A DNA stretch of 64,000 nt from Alkalimonas cellulosilytica (lineage in GTDB: Bacteria > Pseudomonadota > Gammaproteobacteria > Enterobacterales > Alteromonadaceae), in the NCBI RefSeq assembly GCF_036325985.1, contig NZ_JAUHLI010000017.1, positions 1-64,000 of the forward strand. The letters run 5' to 3'. Below the pieces are notes generated by a model, which ran no database searches, was not told where the DNA came from, and saw only the letters and a list, made by a program, of their open reading frames with translations. The stretch's first letter is position 1. Every line of letters starts with the position of its first letter. Position numbers and translations under genes: made by a program. Positions 8,600-16,393 of the stretch are shown here, piece by piece.

Positions 8600-10282
8600 A
8601 TGAGTAAAAATGTTGATATCTATCACAGGCAGGCAAAGCTGTTTGCAGCTCAGTACGATGCGCTGAGTTTTGAGCAAGTACATGCGTGTTGGCAGTCGTT
8701 TTGGCCCAAAGAACAGCTGGTGCTGGATATTGGCGCTGGCAGTGGCCGAGACGCTCAATGGCTCTCTCGGCAGGGGTGTCAGGTGATAGCTGTCGAGCCA
8801 GCTAATGATTTGTTGCAGTTGGGCAAGCTAAAAACAGCTGAGCAAGTTAAGTGGCTGCAAGACAGCTTGCCTGAGCTTAAGGTGGTTTATCAGCTCAATC
8901 TCCAGTTCCAGACTATTTTACTCAGTGCTGTGTGGATGCATATTTTGCCGTCTGATCGTGAGCGAGCTTTTCGGAAAATTACTAATTTACTGGCACCTGG
9001 TGGCCGTTTTGTTTTAAGCCTGCGCTATGGCAGTTTCAGTGACAATCGGGTGGCTTACCCAGTGGGTATTGATGAAGTTTCTGACTTGGCGAAGAAGTTT
9101 GGTTTGGTTGTTCGTTATGTCAGTGCGCGCACAGCAGACAGTGGCGGGCGGAATGATGTTGAGTGGCAAACTTTAGTTCTTGAGTTGCCTGATGATGGCA
9201 GCGGTAGCCTAAGCAAGGTCCGGCATATTGTTGTGAATGACAACAAATCGTCTACTTACAAGTTGGCCTTGCTCCGCACTTTGGTGCGTATAGCTGATGC
9301 GCACCCTGGCGCCGTTGTTGATAAACAAGATGGAACTGTGGCTATCTCCCTTGGTTTGGTGGCGCTTTATTGGATCCGTTTATTTAAGCGTCTGGTTGAC
9401 AACAATATCCAGCAAAACTCTGATCCTGCGAAAGGGTTAGGGTTTGTTAAAGCAAACGGCTGGGACTTACTAAGTCATCTGACGGCTGATGATTTCGCTA
9501 TCGGTAACTTTTACACTGGCCAGGATGCTCTAGCTCTGCAGCAGTTAATGGTTGATACATTGGCTACTATCAAAGCCGGACCAGTGACTTATATCTGGCA
9601 AGGGCACAGAGATAACCGCTTGTTTGCCATCGAGCGCTCCAAGGTGAAGCGACAGAGCTCTGTATTGCTGGATAAAACCTTTCTTGATAGTTTTGGTCGC
9701 TTCATTTTAAAAGATGATATGTGGCATTGCTTTCGCCAGTACGGCTGTTGGATTGAGCCTTTATTGGTGCAGCAATGGATTGCTGAAATGCAAAAGTATG
9801 AGCGGAACCAACAACAGCAGATATCACTGGATACATACCATCATCAACTGCGTTGGTTAGAGCATCAACACGACACGGCTATGGTTCGAAAGAAGGTAGA
9901 ACAGTTGCGCCAACAAGGCATAGATGTCTGTAGCGTTTGGAGTGGTGATCGGCTTTACAGTTATGACATTGATCATTGTGTTCCCTTCAGCTACTGGCCA
10001 AATAATGACCTGTGGAATTTACTTCCGGCCAGTACAAAAGAAAATAGGCAAAAACGTGATCGACTTCCGAGTCAGTTGAGGCTTAAATCCTCAAGCTGGT
10101 TTATTATCGAGTGGTGGCAACAAGCCTGGCAGAGCGAGACAGAACAGCGGCGTTTTTTTACAGAGGCGAGTTTGTCGCTGCCAAACCTCTCCGAGGAATG
10201 CCAAGATTTTGATGAAGTTTTTGATGCACTGCAGTACCAGGTGCTTGGTGTGAAACAGCGACTTCAGATGGGCGAATGGTAA
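8600..10282 (+). CDS. Class I SAM methyltransferase fused to HNH endonuclease
   Basis: 560 residues. Residues 1-200 form a class I SAM methyltransferase: motif I 'LVLDIGAGSGRDAQWL' (40-55), an acidic residue after strand 2 in 'IAVEPAND', and the motif 'LLAPGGRFVLSLR'. I see no NPPY/DPPY or Pro-Cys motif, so it is not a typical DNA methylase. Residues 205-440 begin 'NDNKSSTYKLALLRTLVRIA', a segment I associate with HNH_4-type proteins. Residues 440-490 hold the nuclease core: Cys444, Asp458-His459 in 'YDIDHCVPFSYW', Asn473 in 'NDLWNLLPAS', Asn482 and Lys485. Composition is more AT-rich than gloA upstream, suggesting acquisition. No obvious partner gene. Substrate and role are unknown; defence or RNA/DNA processing are possibilities. 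The domain calls are firm, the function is not. Confidence 0.8.
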   Translation: MSKNVDIYHRQAKLFAAQYDALSFEQVHACWQSFWPKEQLVLDIGAGSGRDAQWLSRQGCQVIAVEPANDLLQLGKLKTAEQVKWLQDSLPELKVVYQLNLQFQTILLSAVWMHILPSDRERAFRKITNLLAPGGRFVLSLRYGSFSDNRVAYPVGIDEVSDLAKKFGLVVRYVSARTADSGGRNDVEWQTLVLELPDDGSGSLSKVRHIVVNDNKSSTYKLALLRTLVRIADAHPGAVVDKQDGTVAISLGLVALYWIRLFKRLVDNNIQQNSDPAKGLGFVKANGWDLLSHLTADDFAIGNFYTGQDALALQQLMVDTLATIKAGPVTYIWQGHRDNRLFAIERSKVKRQSSVLLDKTFLDSFGRFILKDDMWHCFRQYGCWIEPLLVQQWIAEMQKYERNQQQQISLDTYHHQLRWLEHQHDTAMVRKKVEQLRQQGIDVCSVWSGDRLYSYDIDHCVPFSYWPNNDLWNLLPASTKENRQKRDRLPSQLRLKSSSWFIIEWWQQAWQSETEQRRFFTEASLSLPNLSEECQDFDEVFDALQYQVLGVKQRLQMGEW

Positions 10283-10381
10283 TAACCCCCTGATTAACAA
10301 AGCTGATTAATTTTTGTTCCGCTGGCATTTGTTAACTGGTACAATGAGCGTGTTTTTCAACCGCATATTTGAGGGATCAAA

Positions 10382-11002
10382 ATGTCTTTAGCACTTGTTC
10401 GTACCGTAGTAGGTGCTGCTGTATTGGCAATGGCCAGTTTTAGCAGCCAGGCGTCGTTGATCGTAAACGGCGATTTTGAAGCCAACCCGATTAACCCCAA
10501 CTCCTGGACCTGGATGCCATCCAGCCAAGTTCCAGGCTGGCAGGGCAGCAACATCGAAATCTGGAACTCGATGAATGGCGTGCAGGCGGTGACCGGCAAC
10601 CACTTTATTGAGCTGAATGCGCATGGCAGCAATCAGGGCGCCTGGTCGATTTACCAGAGCTTTGAAACCCTGGTGGGTCAGAGCTATGAGCTGAGTTTTT
10701 ATTACCGTGCCCGTAACGGTAGCAATGAACAGTTTGAAGTGACGGTGGCGAACTTGAGCCAAACGCTGAACGATCACACCAACCAAGGCTGGAGCTTCTT
10801 TAGCAGCAGCTTTATTGCCACCGATACCAGCACCACCTTGCGGTTCACTTCGCACAACACCGGCACCATCGGCAACTTTCTTGATGGTGTGAGTGTGGTG
10901 GCTCAACAGAGTACTGCTGCTGTTTCAGCCCCTGCAACCTGGGGGGTGCTGGCATTAGGTTTGTTGGCTTTAGGAGCAGTGCGGCGCACCGCTCAGCGTT
11001 AA
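10382..11002 (+). CDS. Secreted protein with PEP-CTERM-like sorting anchor
   Basis: 206 residues: a signal peptide (to about residue 24, 'SFSSQAS'), a beta-rich body starting 'LIVNGDFEANPINPNSW' that resembles DUF642/carbohydrate-binding jelly rolls, and a C-terminal tripartite anchor: a short motif 'VSAPAT', a hydrophobic helix 'WGVLALGLLALGA' and basic 'VRRTAQR'. This is the layout of PEP-CTERM proteins, which are cut and anchored by an exosortase, but the Pro-Glu-Pro core is replaced by Ala-Pro-Ala-Thr. Such proteins are usually linked to exopolysaccharide and biofilm matrix. A promoter-like TTGTTA...TACAAT lies upstream and a terminator follows. No exosortase gene is in the window. Confidence 0.75.
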   Translation: MSLALVRTVVGAAVLAMASFSSQASLIVNGDFEANPINPNSWTWMPSSQVPGWQGSNIEIWNSMNGVQAVTGNHFIELNAHGSNQGAWSIYQSFETLVGQSYELSFYYRARNGSNEQFEVTVANLSQTLNDHTNQGWSFFSSSFIATDTSTTLRFTSHNTGTIGNFLDGVSVVAQQSTAAVSAPATWGVLALGLLALGAVRRTAQR

Positions 11003-11026
11003 ACTCAATCAGCCAGTTGTACTTTC

Positions 11027-11054
11027 AAAAGCCACTTACTGTGGCTTTTGTTGT
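11027..11054 (+). terminator. Intrinsic terminator after PEP-CTERM-like gene
   Basis: AAAAGCCAC and GTGGCTTTT form a perfect nine-base stem around TTACT, followed by GTTGTT. Confidence 0.75.
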
Positions 11055-11254
11055 TCATGGTGTTCCAGCATGTGTCCGGCAGATGCAGTATAACCGGTTA
11101 CTTTCAGGTGAATGACGTCTTTCTGCTCTTTTCAGCTTGCAATGCAGTCGCATAGCTGGCTAGATTATAGAAACGAACCTCATGGATAGGAGTTTGATTG
11201 ATGCATTCGTAGGTGGCTGCTGCCATCGCCTGTTGGTTGAGAGAAGGATCTGCT

Positions 11255-13108
11255 ATGTATCGTGTTTTTGTTGTTTTCTTTCTGACTGTGCTGTCCTGGC
11301 ACAGCTTTGCTGAGCGTGTTCCCCGCATTGAGCAGCAACTGGATGCCGTGATTCAGTGGCCGCTGCGTTTTCCTGATACTGCGCAACTGGCTGTTTGGGA
11401 GCAGCAACTTCATGCCAAGTCGGAGTCCGATACCTGGTTCAGGGTGCAAGCCTTGTTGCTGTTGCAGCAGGCGTTGGTGCCACAACAAAAACAGGAAGGC
11501 TTTAGTGCCTTGCAGACACTGCTGCGCCAAGCAGAGGCCATGTCTACCGAAGCTCAGCTGGAAGTGCTGAATGCACTGCTGGAGCTGTATTTGCATCACC
11601 AGGAGTTTGACGCGGCAGTGGCGCTGCAGCCGCAAGTGCAGGCATTGCTGGAGCAGGATGTAGGCCCCAGGCTGCAATTTCAGCTGCGTCTGCAGTTGGG
11701 GCGGGCGCTAAAAGCGAGTGGCCAGCTGGAGCCTGCATTGCAACGCTTTTTGCAGGCACACAATGAAATTGTTTTGCTGGATCTGCAGGGGACTGATTAC
11801 CGCCGTCAGTACTTGCAGTTGCAATTGGCCCGGATTCAGAGCCGGCTGCAGAATTACCAGTACGCCATTCAAATTGTATCGCAAGCACTGGACGCTGCAC
11901 AGGCACAGGGGCTGGATGCGCTGCTGCCAGAATTGTACCTGGTACGGGGCGCCGCAGCACAGATGGCTTATGGCACTACAGATCAAGTGATGGCCGATTT
12001 TCGTGCCGCTACCACTGTGCGGGACCCGCAGGAACTTGGGCGGGTGCATATGTTGGGTTTTAACAACCTGGGGGCTGTGCATTTGCACCGCCGGGAGTTT
12101 GAGCCAGCGCTGACTTATTTGGAGCAGGGTATTGCCATTGCCGAACGGTTGGGCAATGACCGTGAAATCCATGTGATGCGTTTTAATATTGGTTACGTAT
12201 TGGTACTGCAAGGCCAAACAGACCAGGGATTGCCCATGATGGAGCAGGCGTATGCCGCCTTTGCTGACAAGACCACGCCGGGGACGCAAGGTATTATGCT
12301 GGGTCACCTGGCAGATGCGTATCATGAAGCCGGACTTTTTTTACAGGAAAATCAAGTATTGCGACAGCAGCGGCAGATCCGTGATCAGGTGCTGGCGATA
12401 GAGCGTGACCGGGTGTTCAGTGAGCTGCAGGTACAGTTTGAAGCCCAGGAGCAGGGGTTGCGCATTCAGCTGCTGGAGCAGGCCAATGCGCTTCGGGATG
12501 AGCGCCTGACAAGGGCGCAGCGTGAACGTACTTTGTACATAGGCCTGGTGACCATCTTGTTATTGGGACTGACCGGTGCCTTACTGGCGATTCGGCAGGT
12601 ACGACGCCTGAATGCTCAATTGGATGATTTGTCGAAACGGGATCCGCTGACACAACTGTTAAATCGCAGGGCTTTATCGGCCATGGGGCACGCCAAAGGC
12701 GATCTGCTGGTGTTGCTGGATGTGGATCACTTTAAGCAAATCAACGATCGATATGGGCATGAAAGGGGCGATGCTGTTTTGACCGAGTTGGCCGAGCGCC
12801 TGATAACGGCGGTGCGCAAAGACGACCAGGTTTTGCGCTGGGGAGGAGAGGAGTTTCTGCTGATTTTGCGTGGGGTGGGAGAGCATGCCGTTGAGGACAA
12901 CCTGATCAAATTATGCAATGCCCTACGCTTTGAGCCTATCGCTGAGCTGGAAGTAACCGCCAGCGGTGGTGCGGTGTTGCTGCAGGAAGGACAAGCCATG
13001 CAGCAAGCACTGCAACAAGCCGATGCCTTGTTGTATCAGGCCAAGGCACAAGGCCGCAGCCAGATTCACTATCAAGCCAGTGATGGTCTGGTGTCGGTGC
13101 TGCGGTAG
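11255..13108 (+). CDS. TPR-sensor diguanylate cyclase (GGDEF)
   Basis: 617 residues from ATG 11255, preceded by AGAAGGAT; a 14-codon upstream extension lacks a ribosome site. A signal peptide is followed by a long periplasmic alpha-solenoid of TPR-type repeats (about residues 30-400), a coiled coil, one membrane helix ('LYIGLVTILLLGLTGALLAI') and a C-terminal GGDEF domain. The domain looks active: 'RDPLTQLLNRRAL', 'LLDVDHFKQINDRYGHERGD', and the signature GGEEF in 'VLRWGGEEFLLIL'. Arg-Lys-Asp-Asp five residues before GGEEF is an intact inhibitory RxxD site. It makes c-di-GMP from two GTP, presumably in response to a periplasmic ligand or protein. The gene stands alone. Confidence 0.88.
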   Translation: MYRVFVVFFLTVLSWHSFAERVPRIEQQLDAVIQWPLRFPDTAQLAVWEQQLHAKSESDTWFRVQALLLLQQALVPQQKQEGFSALQTLLRQAEAMSTEAQLEVLNALLELYLHHQEFDAAVALQPQVQALLEQDVGPRLQFQLRLQLGRALKASGQLEPALQRFLQAHNEIVLLDLQGTDYRRQYLQLQLARIQSRLQNYQYAIQIVSQALDAAQAQGLDALLPELYLVRGAAAQMAYGTTDQVMADFRAATTVRDPQELGRVHMLGFNNLGAVHLHRREFEPALTYLEQGIAIAERLGNDREIHVMRFNIGYVLVLQGQTDQGLPMMEQAYAAFADKTTPGTQGIMLGHLADAYHEAGLFLQENQVLRQQRQIRDQVLAIERDRVFSELQVQFEAQEQGLRIQLLEQANALRDERLTRAQRERTLYIGLVTILLLGLTGALLAIRQVRRLNAQLDDLSKRDPLTQLLNRRALSAMGHAKGDLLVLLDVDHFKQINDRYGHERGDAVLTELAERLITAVRKDDQVLRWGGEEFLLILRGVGEHAVEDNLIKLCNALRFEPIAELEVTASGGAVLLQEGQAMQQALQQADALLYQAKAQGRSQIHYQASDGLVSVLR

Positions 13109-13223
13109 CGACGATATTGCGGGCGGTAAATGAACGCCTGTAGCCTGCCATTAACCGAGCCTTTTTCCGCTGTCGTTACGGCTGTGCTAAAGTAGCCGGC
13201 GGTATAACGACAGAGGATAACCC

Positions 13224-15290
13224 ATGGTTCCTTTCTTCTCCGGCCGCCTGACGGCGGTTCTGACTTTATCGGCCAGCCTGCTGTGGGCTGGCCTGGCCCA
13301 GGCCGAGGCGCCAAGGCCACTTACTCCTGAAGACCTGTGGGCGGTACAGCGACCATCGGCCCCGGTGATGGCGCCGGATGGTAAAAGTGCGCTGTACGGT
13401 GTGAGCAGCTACAGCATGGAAACCGACCGCGGCACCACAGCCCTGCATTGGCTGAACCTGCAAACTGGCCAAAGCCAACAGCTGACCTTTCCGGCCACTG
13501 GCAGCGACAGCGGGGCGGTGTGGCGCCCTGATGGCAGCAAGATTGCCTTTGTGTCGCGCCGTCAGGCCGAGCGCAACCAGATTTTTGTGATGCGGATGGA
13601 TGGTGGTGAGCCACGCCAGCTGACCGATTTGCCGGTAGCCGTCTCGGCCGTGCAGTGGATGCCGGATGGTCAGAGCCTGGTGTTTATGGCCCAGGTGCCG
13701 GCCGATTTTGACGGCGACTTTGCTGCATTGAAAGCGCAGCAAGCTGAAAAGGCCAAATCCAAAGTCTCGGCTTTTGTCACCGAAAACCGTTTGTACCGGC
13801 ACTGGGATCGCTTCTTAGAGCAAGATGCGTATCCGCGGCTGTTCCGGGTGCAACTGGCGAGCGGCGAAGTGACTGAGCTGACGCCGGGTTGGCAGCGGTA
13901 TTTCAATATTGGCGGCGGCATCAGCTACGACATCTCGCCCGATGGCCGGCAAATTGCGCTGACGGCCAATACCACAGAGCCCCCTTTTGATGACTTTAAA
14001 GCCGATGTGCTGTTGCTGCAAACCGATGGCAGTGGCAGCTACGTTAATCTGAGCGCGGACAATACCGGTCGCGACATCAATCCGGTGTTTAGCCCGGATG
14101 GTCGCTACCTGCTGTGGGGCCGTAGCTTGCGCAATGACTTTTACGCCGATCAGATCAATCTGCTGCAGTACGATTTACGCAACGGTCAGAGCCGCATTTT
14201 GACCCAGGATTTTGATCACACTCCGGTCAACTGGCAGTATTCGCGCAATGGCCGGCAGATCTTCTTCCAGGCCGATGACAGGGCCATGACCTCCCTGTTT
14301 GCCATGCCGGCACGGGGTGGTTCCATTCGTGAAGTGCTGCGAGGCGGTACCAATACTGGCCTGGCTGAAACCGCCGATGGCCGTTTGCTGTTTGTGCACC
14401 ACGGCCTGACGCAGATGCCGGAGCTGTTCAGTGTGCGCGCTAATGGTCGCGACCGCCGTCAAATCACCCAATTGAATCAGGCGCTGCAAGACAGTATCGA
14501 CTGGGGTAAGGTCGAGAATGTGACCTATGCTGGTGCCAATGATGCCCCGGTGCAGATGTTTGTGGTCTATCCGCCGAACTTTGATGCCAGCAAAAAGTGG
14601 CCGGTACTGAACCTGCTGCACGGTGGTCCGCATGGCTTCTTTGGCGATACCTTTCATTTTCGCTGGAATGCTCAGGTGTTTGCCGCTGCCGGTTACATCA
14701 CCATTCTGCCCAACTTCCATGGCTCAACCAGCTTTGGCCAGGACTTTGCCATCTCCATTCATGGCGATCATCCCACCATGCCTTTTATCGACTCGGAGCG
14801 GGCCATCGACTTTATGCTGCAGCGCCCCTATGTCGATGAAAATCGGCTGGCAGCGGCCGGCGGCAGCTACGGTGGCTACCTGGTGAGCTGGATAGCCGGC
14901 CATACCGACCGTTATCAGGCACTGATTAACCATGCCGGGGTCTACAACCTGAAAGGCCAGTTTGCCTCCGATACCACAGCGCAGCGGGTGCATGCCTATG
15001 GTGGCGCCCCCTGGGATGGCATGGAGAACGTGCTGCGCTTTAGCCCCTCGATGCATGCGGCCAACTTTAAAACCCCAATGCTGATCATCCATGGTGAGCT
15101 GGATTACCGGGTGCCGGTGACCCAGGGTTTTGAAATCTATGGTGTCTACAAAGGCATGGGGCTGGATGCGCGGCTGGTGTACTTCCCGGATGAAAATCAC
15201 TGGATCTTAAAGCCGAACAACTCGGTGTTCTGGTTCAATGAGTTTACCGGCTGGCTGGACCGCTACTTAGGCCCGGGCCCGAAAGAGTAA
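13224..15290 (+). CDS. Exported S9 family prolyl oligopeptidase
   Basis: 688 residues with a signal peptide ending near 'AGLAQAEA'. Residues 35-420 are a seven-bladed propeller with WD40-like/TolB repeats ('PDGSKIAFVSRR', 'MPDGQSLVFMAQV', 'SPDGRYLLWGRS'). The C-terminal alpha/beta-hydrolase domain carries the triad: Ser in 'AAGGSYGGYLVSWIAG', Asp in 'HGELDYRVPVTQG' and His in 'DENHWILKPNN'. The family cleaves short peptides after proline or dipeptides from N-termini; here in the periplasm. The start is supported by AGAGGAT before ATG 13224. A second S9 enzyme sits at 53066-55138 with a different nucleophile elbow. A strong bidirectional terminator follows. Confidence 0.9.
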   Translation: MVPFFSGRLTAVLTLSASLLWAGLAQAEAPRPLTPEDLWAVQRPSAPVMAPDGKSALYGVSSYSMETDRGTTALHWLNLQTGQSQQLTFPATGSDSGAVWRPDGSKIAFVSRRQAERNQIFVMRMDGGEPRQLTDLPVAVSAVQWMPDGQSLVFMAQVPADFDGDFAALKAQQAEKAKSKVSAFVTENRLYRHWDRFLEQDAYPRLFRVQLASGEVTELTPGWQRYFNIGGGISYDISPDGRQIALTANTTEPPFDDFKADVLLLQTDGSGSYVNLSADNTGRDINPVFSPDGRYLLWGRSLRNDFYADQINLLQYDLRNGQSRILTQDFDHTPVNWQYSRNGRQIFFQADDRAMTSLFAMPARGGSIREVLRGGTNTGLAETADGRLLFVHHGLTQMPELFSVRANGRDRRQITQLNQALQDSIDWGKVENVTYAGANDAPVQMFVVYPPNFDASKKWPVLNLLHGGPHGFFGDTFHFRWNAQVFAAAGYITILPNFHGSTSFGQDFAISIHGDHPTMPFIDSERAIDFMLQRPYVDENRLAAAGGSYGGYLVSWIAGHTDRYQALINHAGVYNLKGQFASDTTAQRVHAYGGAPWDGMENVLRFSPSMHAANFKTPMLIIHGELDYRVPVTQGFEIYGVYKGMGLDARLVYFPDENHWILKPNNSVFWFNEFTGWLDRYLGPGPKE

Positions 15291-15311
15291 GCTTCGCGCA
15301 GTAAAAAGCAT

Positions 15312-15349
15312 AAACAAAGCCCCGCCAGTCTCCCGGCGGGGCTTTGTTT
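15312..15349. terminator. Strong bidirectional terminator, near-copy of the one at 16350
   Basis: A perfect 15-base stem (AAACAAAGCCCCGCC pairing with GGCGGGGCTTTGTTT) around AGTCTCCC. The core, AAAGCCCCGCC-AGTC-N2-CN-GGCGGGGCTTT, is nearly identical to the hairpin at 16350-16381; the two differ at two loop bases. Confidence 0.85.
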
Positions 15350-15456
15350 GGAAGTATTCGTTGTCGCTGCTGACCTAGCCCGCCATGGATTCCAGCTATA
15401 GCAGTGGTTACACAACGCTTTGCAACCATGGTATTTAATGAAACGTAAATTTTGTT

Positions 15457-15485
15457 TTGGTTGTACGCTTCTCATTTGTTACAAT
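15457..15485 (+). promoter_or_regulatory. Putative sigma-70 promoter of GNAT gene pair
   Basis: TTGGTT at 15457-15462 and TACAAT at 15480-15485 are separated by 17 bases, 37 bases before the start codon at 15522. Confidence 0.4.
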
Positions 15486-15521
15486 GTGCGCAAATTACTG
15501 GTGGTATTTGTGAGGAAAAAA

Positions 15522-16067
15522 ATGAATTCTGCGCACAGCTCGGCTGACAATAAATATCAGAGTTTTAGGGAGCATAGCTTGCATATTGCCGAGGCAACGC
15601 TGCCAGCTGGTTTAAAGGGCGTTGTTCAGCTGGATGTGATTAATGCTTTTGCATTGGCGCAAGCCCATCAGTGGGAAGAGAGCCCAAGACGTCATAGCGA
15701 TGCCAGTTGGTCATGGCGGGAGGGTTTTAAGCAATATGCTTACCGTCACCCTAAGCGGTTTGAACTGGCTATCTGGTTTGCAAAGGCAAAGTTATGTGGC
15801 TTAAGTATCGGTAAGCCAACTTTTTCAGGTTCACGATTGCGGCTGGATATTATTGAGGGCGCTCCGGGACAGCATCCTTTGAAGGGGAAGGTCGTCGAAC
15901 TCACTATCTCAGCGGCTGAGGCTTATGCTGATAGATTGGGTGCAGAGCAAATTCGCATTATGCGGCCAGTAAATGTTGATGTAATCCGCTATTATGAAAA
16001 GCATGGTTTTACTTATTTCAACGGCAAAGCCAGCAATGTGCCATCACACTTATGGCGGAATTTGTAG
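15522..16067 (+). CDS. GNAT-like N-acetyltransferase
   Basis: 181 residues from ATG 15522, with GAGGA five bases upstream; an upstream open extension is unlikely because it crosses the promoter. The C-terminal half has the GNAT layout: 'ELTISAAEAYADRLGAEQIR' as the helix after the acetyl-CoA loop and 'YYEKHGFTYFNG' as the final strand motif. The N-terminal half ('WEESPRRHSDASWSWREGFK') is not familiar. The 80-residue gene downstream begins 12 bases after the stop. The two lie between nearly identical terminators, so they form a self-contained unit. The substrate is unknown. An acetyltransferase toxin with a small partner is one possibility, but toxin GNATs usually follow, not precede, their antitoxin. 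Confidence 0.6.
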   Translation: MNSAHSSADNKYQSFREHSLHIAEATLPAGLKGVVQLDVINAFALAQAHQWEESPRRHSDASWSWREGFKQYAYRHPKRFELAIWFAKAKLCGLSIGKPTFSGSRLRLDIIEGAPGQHPLKGKVVELTISAAEAYADRLGAEQIRIMRPVNVDVIRYYEKHGFTYFNGKASNVPSHLWRNL

Positions 16068-16079
16068 GAGTGCTAGTTC

Positions 16080-16322
16080 ATGACAACTAAGAAACGACCT
16101 CCAGCTGATTCGCCTGAACTTGAGCAGTGGTTGCTTGAAAGGGCAAGAGAGCGAACAGAAAAGTTATTCAGTACAGAAATCCCTGAGGAGCTGGCCGATG
16201 TGGATAGTGGCCTGATGGCTGGGCCGCGCAGCTGGGATGAACTGATGCCTGAAAAGACCAATGCTGAAGATATAGCCATCGACAAAGCGCATCAGCGCAA
16301 GCATCTTAAATCGGTTAAGTGA
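16080..16322 (+). CDS. Small charged hypothetical protein paired with GNAT
   Basis: 80 residues, strongly charged, no signal peptide or membrane segment, with a predicted helical N-terminus ('LEQWLLERARERTEKLF') and an acidic middle. GGAG lies ten bases before ATG 16080, and the gene starts 12 bases after the GNAT-like gene. No family is recognised. Size, charge and pairing would suit a partner, adaptor or antitoxin-like protein, but nothing in the sequence proves it. It ends 28 bases before a terminator shared with katG. Confidence 0.6.
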   Translation: MTTKKRPPADSPELEQWLLERARERTEKLFSTEIPEELADVDSGLMAGPRSWDELMPEKTNAEDIAIDKAHQRKHLKSVK

Positions 16323-16349
16323 TGTTCTGAACTCCACTGTCCAGATTAG

Positions 16350-16381
16350 AAAGCCCCGCCAGTCACCTGGCGGGGCTTTTT
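16350..16381. terminator. Bidirectional terminator between GNAT pair and katG
   Basis: AAAGCCCCGCC pairs with GGCGGGGCTTT around AGTCACCT, followed by a T run on the + strand. It serves convergent genes and is a near-copy of the hairpin at 15312-15349. Confidence 0.8.
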
Positions 16382-16393
16382 GTTGGGGTACCG

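Noticed and set aside
8600..10282. Fused DNA methylase-nuclease (type IIG restriction enzyme)
   Set aside because: The methyltransferase domain lacks NPPY/DPPY and target-recognition regions; it looks like a small-molecule methylase.
15312..16381. Terminator pair as integron attC or integrase attachment sites
   Set aside because: No integrase, no core GTTRRRY-type site and stems typical of terminators; recorded only as duplicated terminators.
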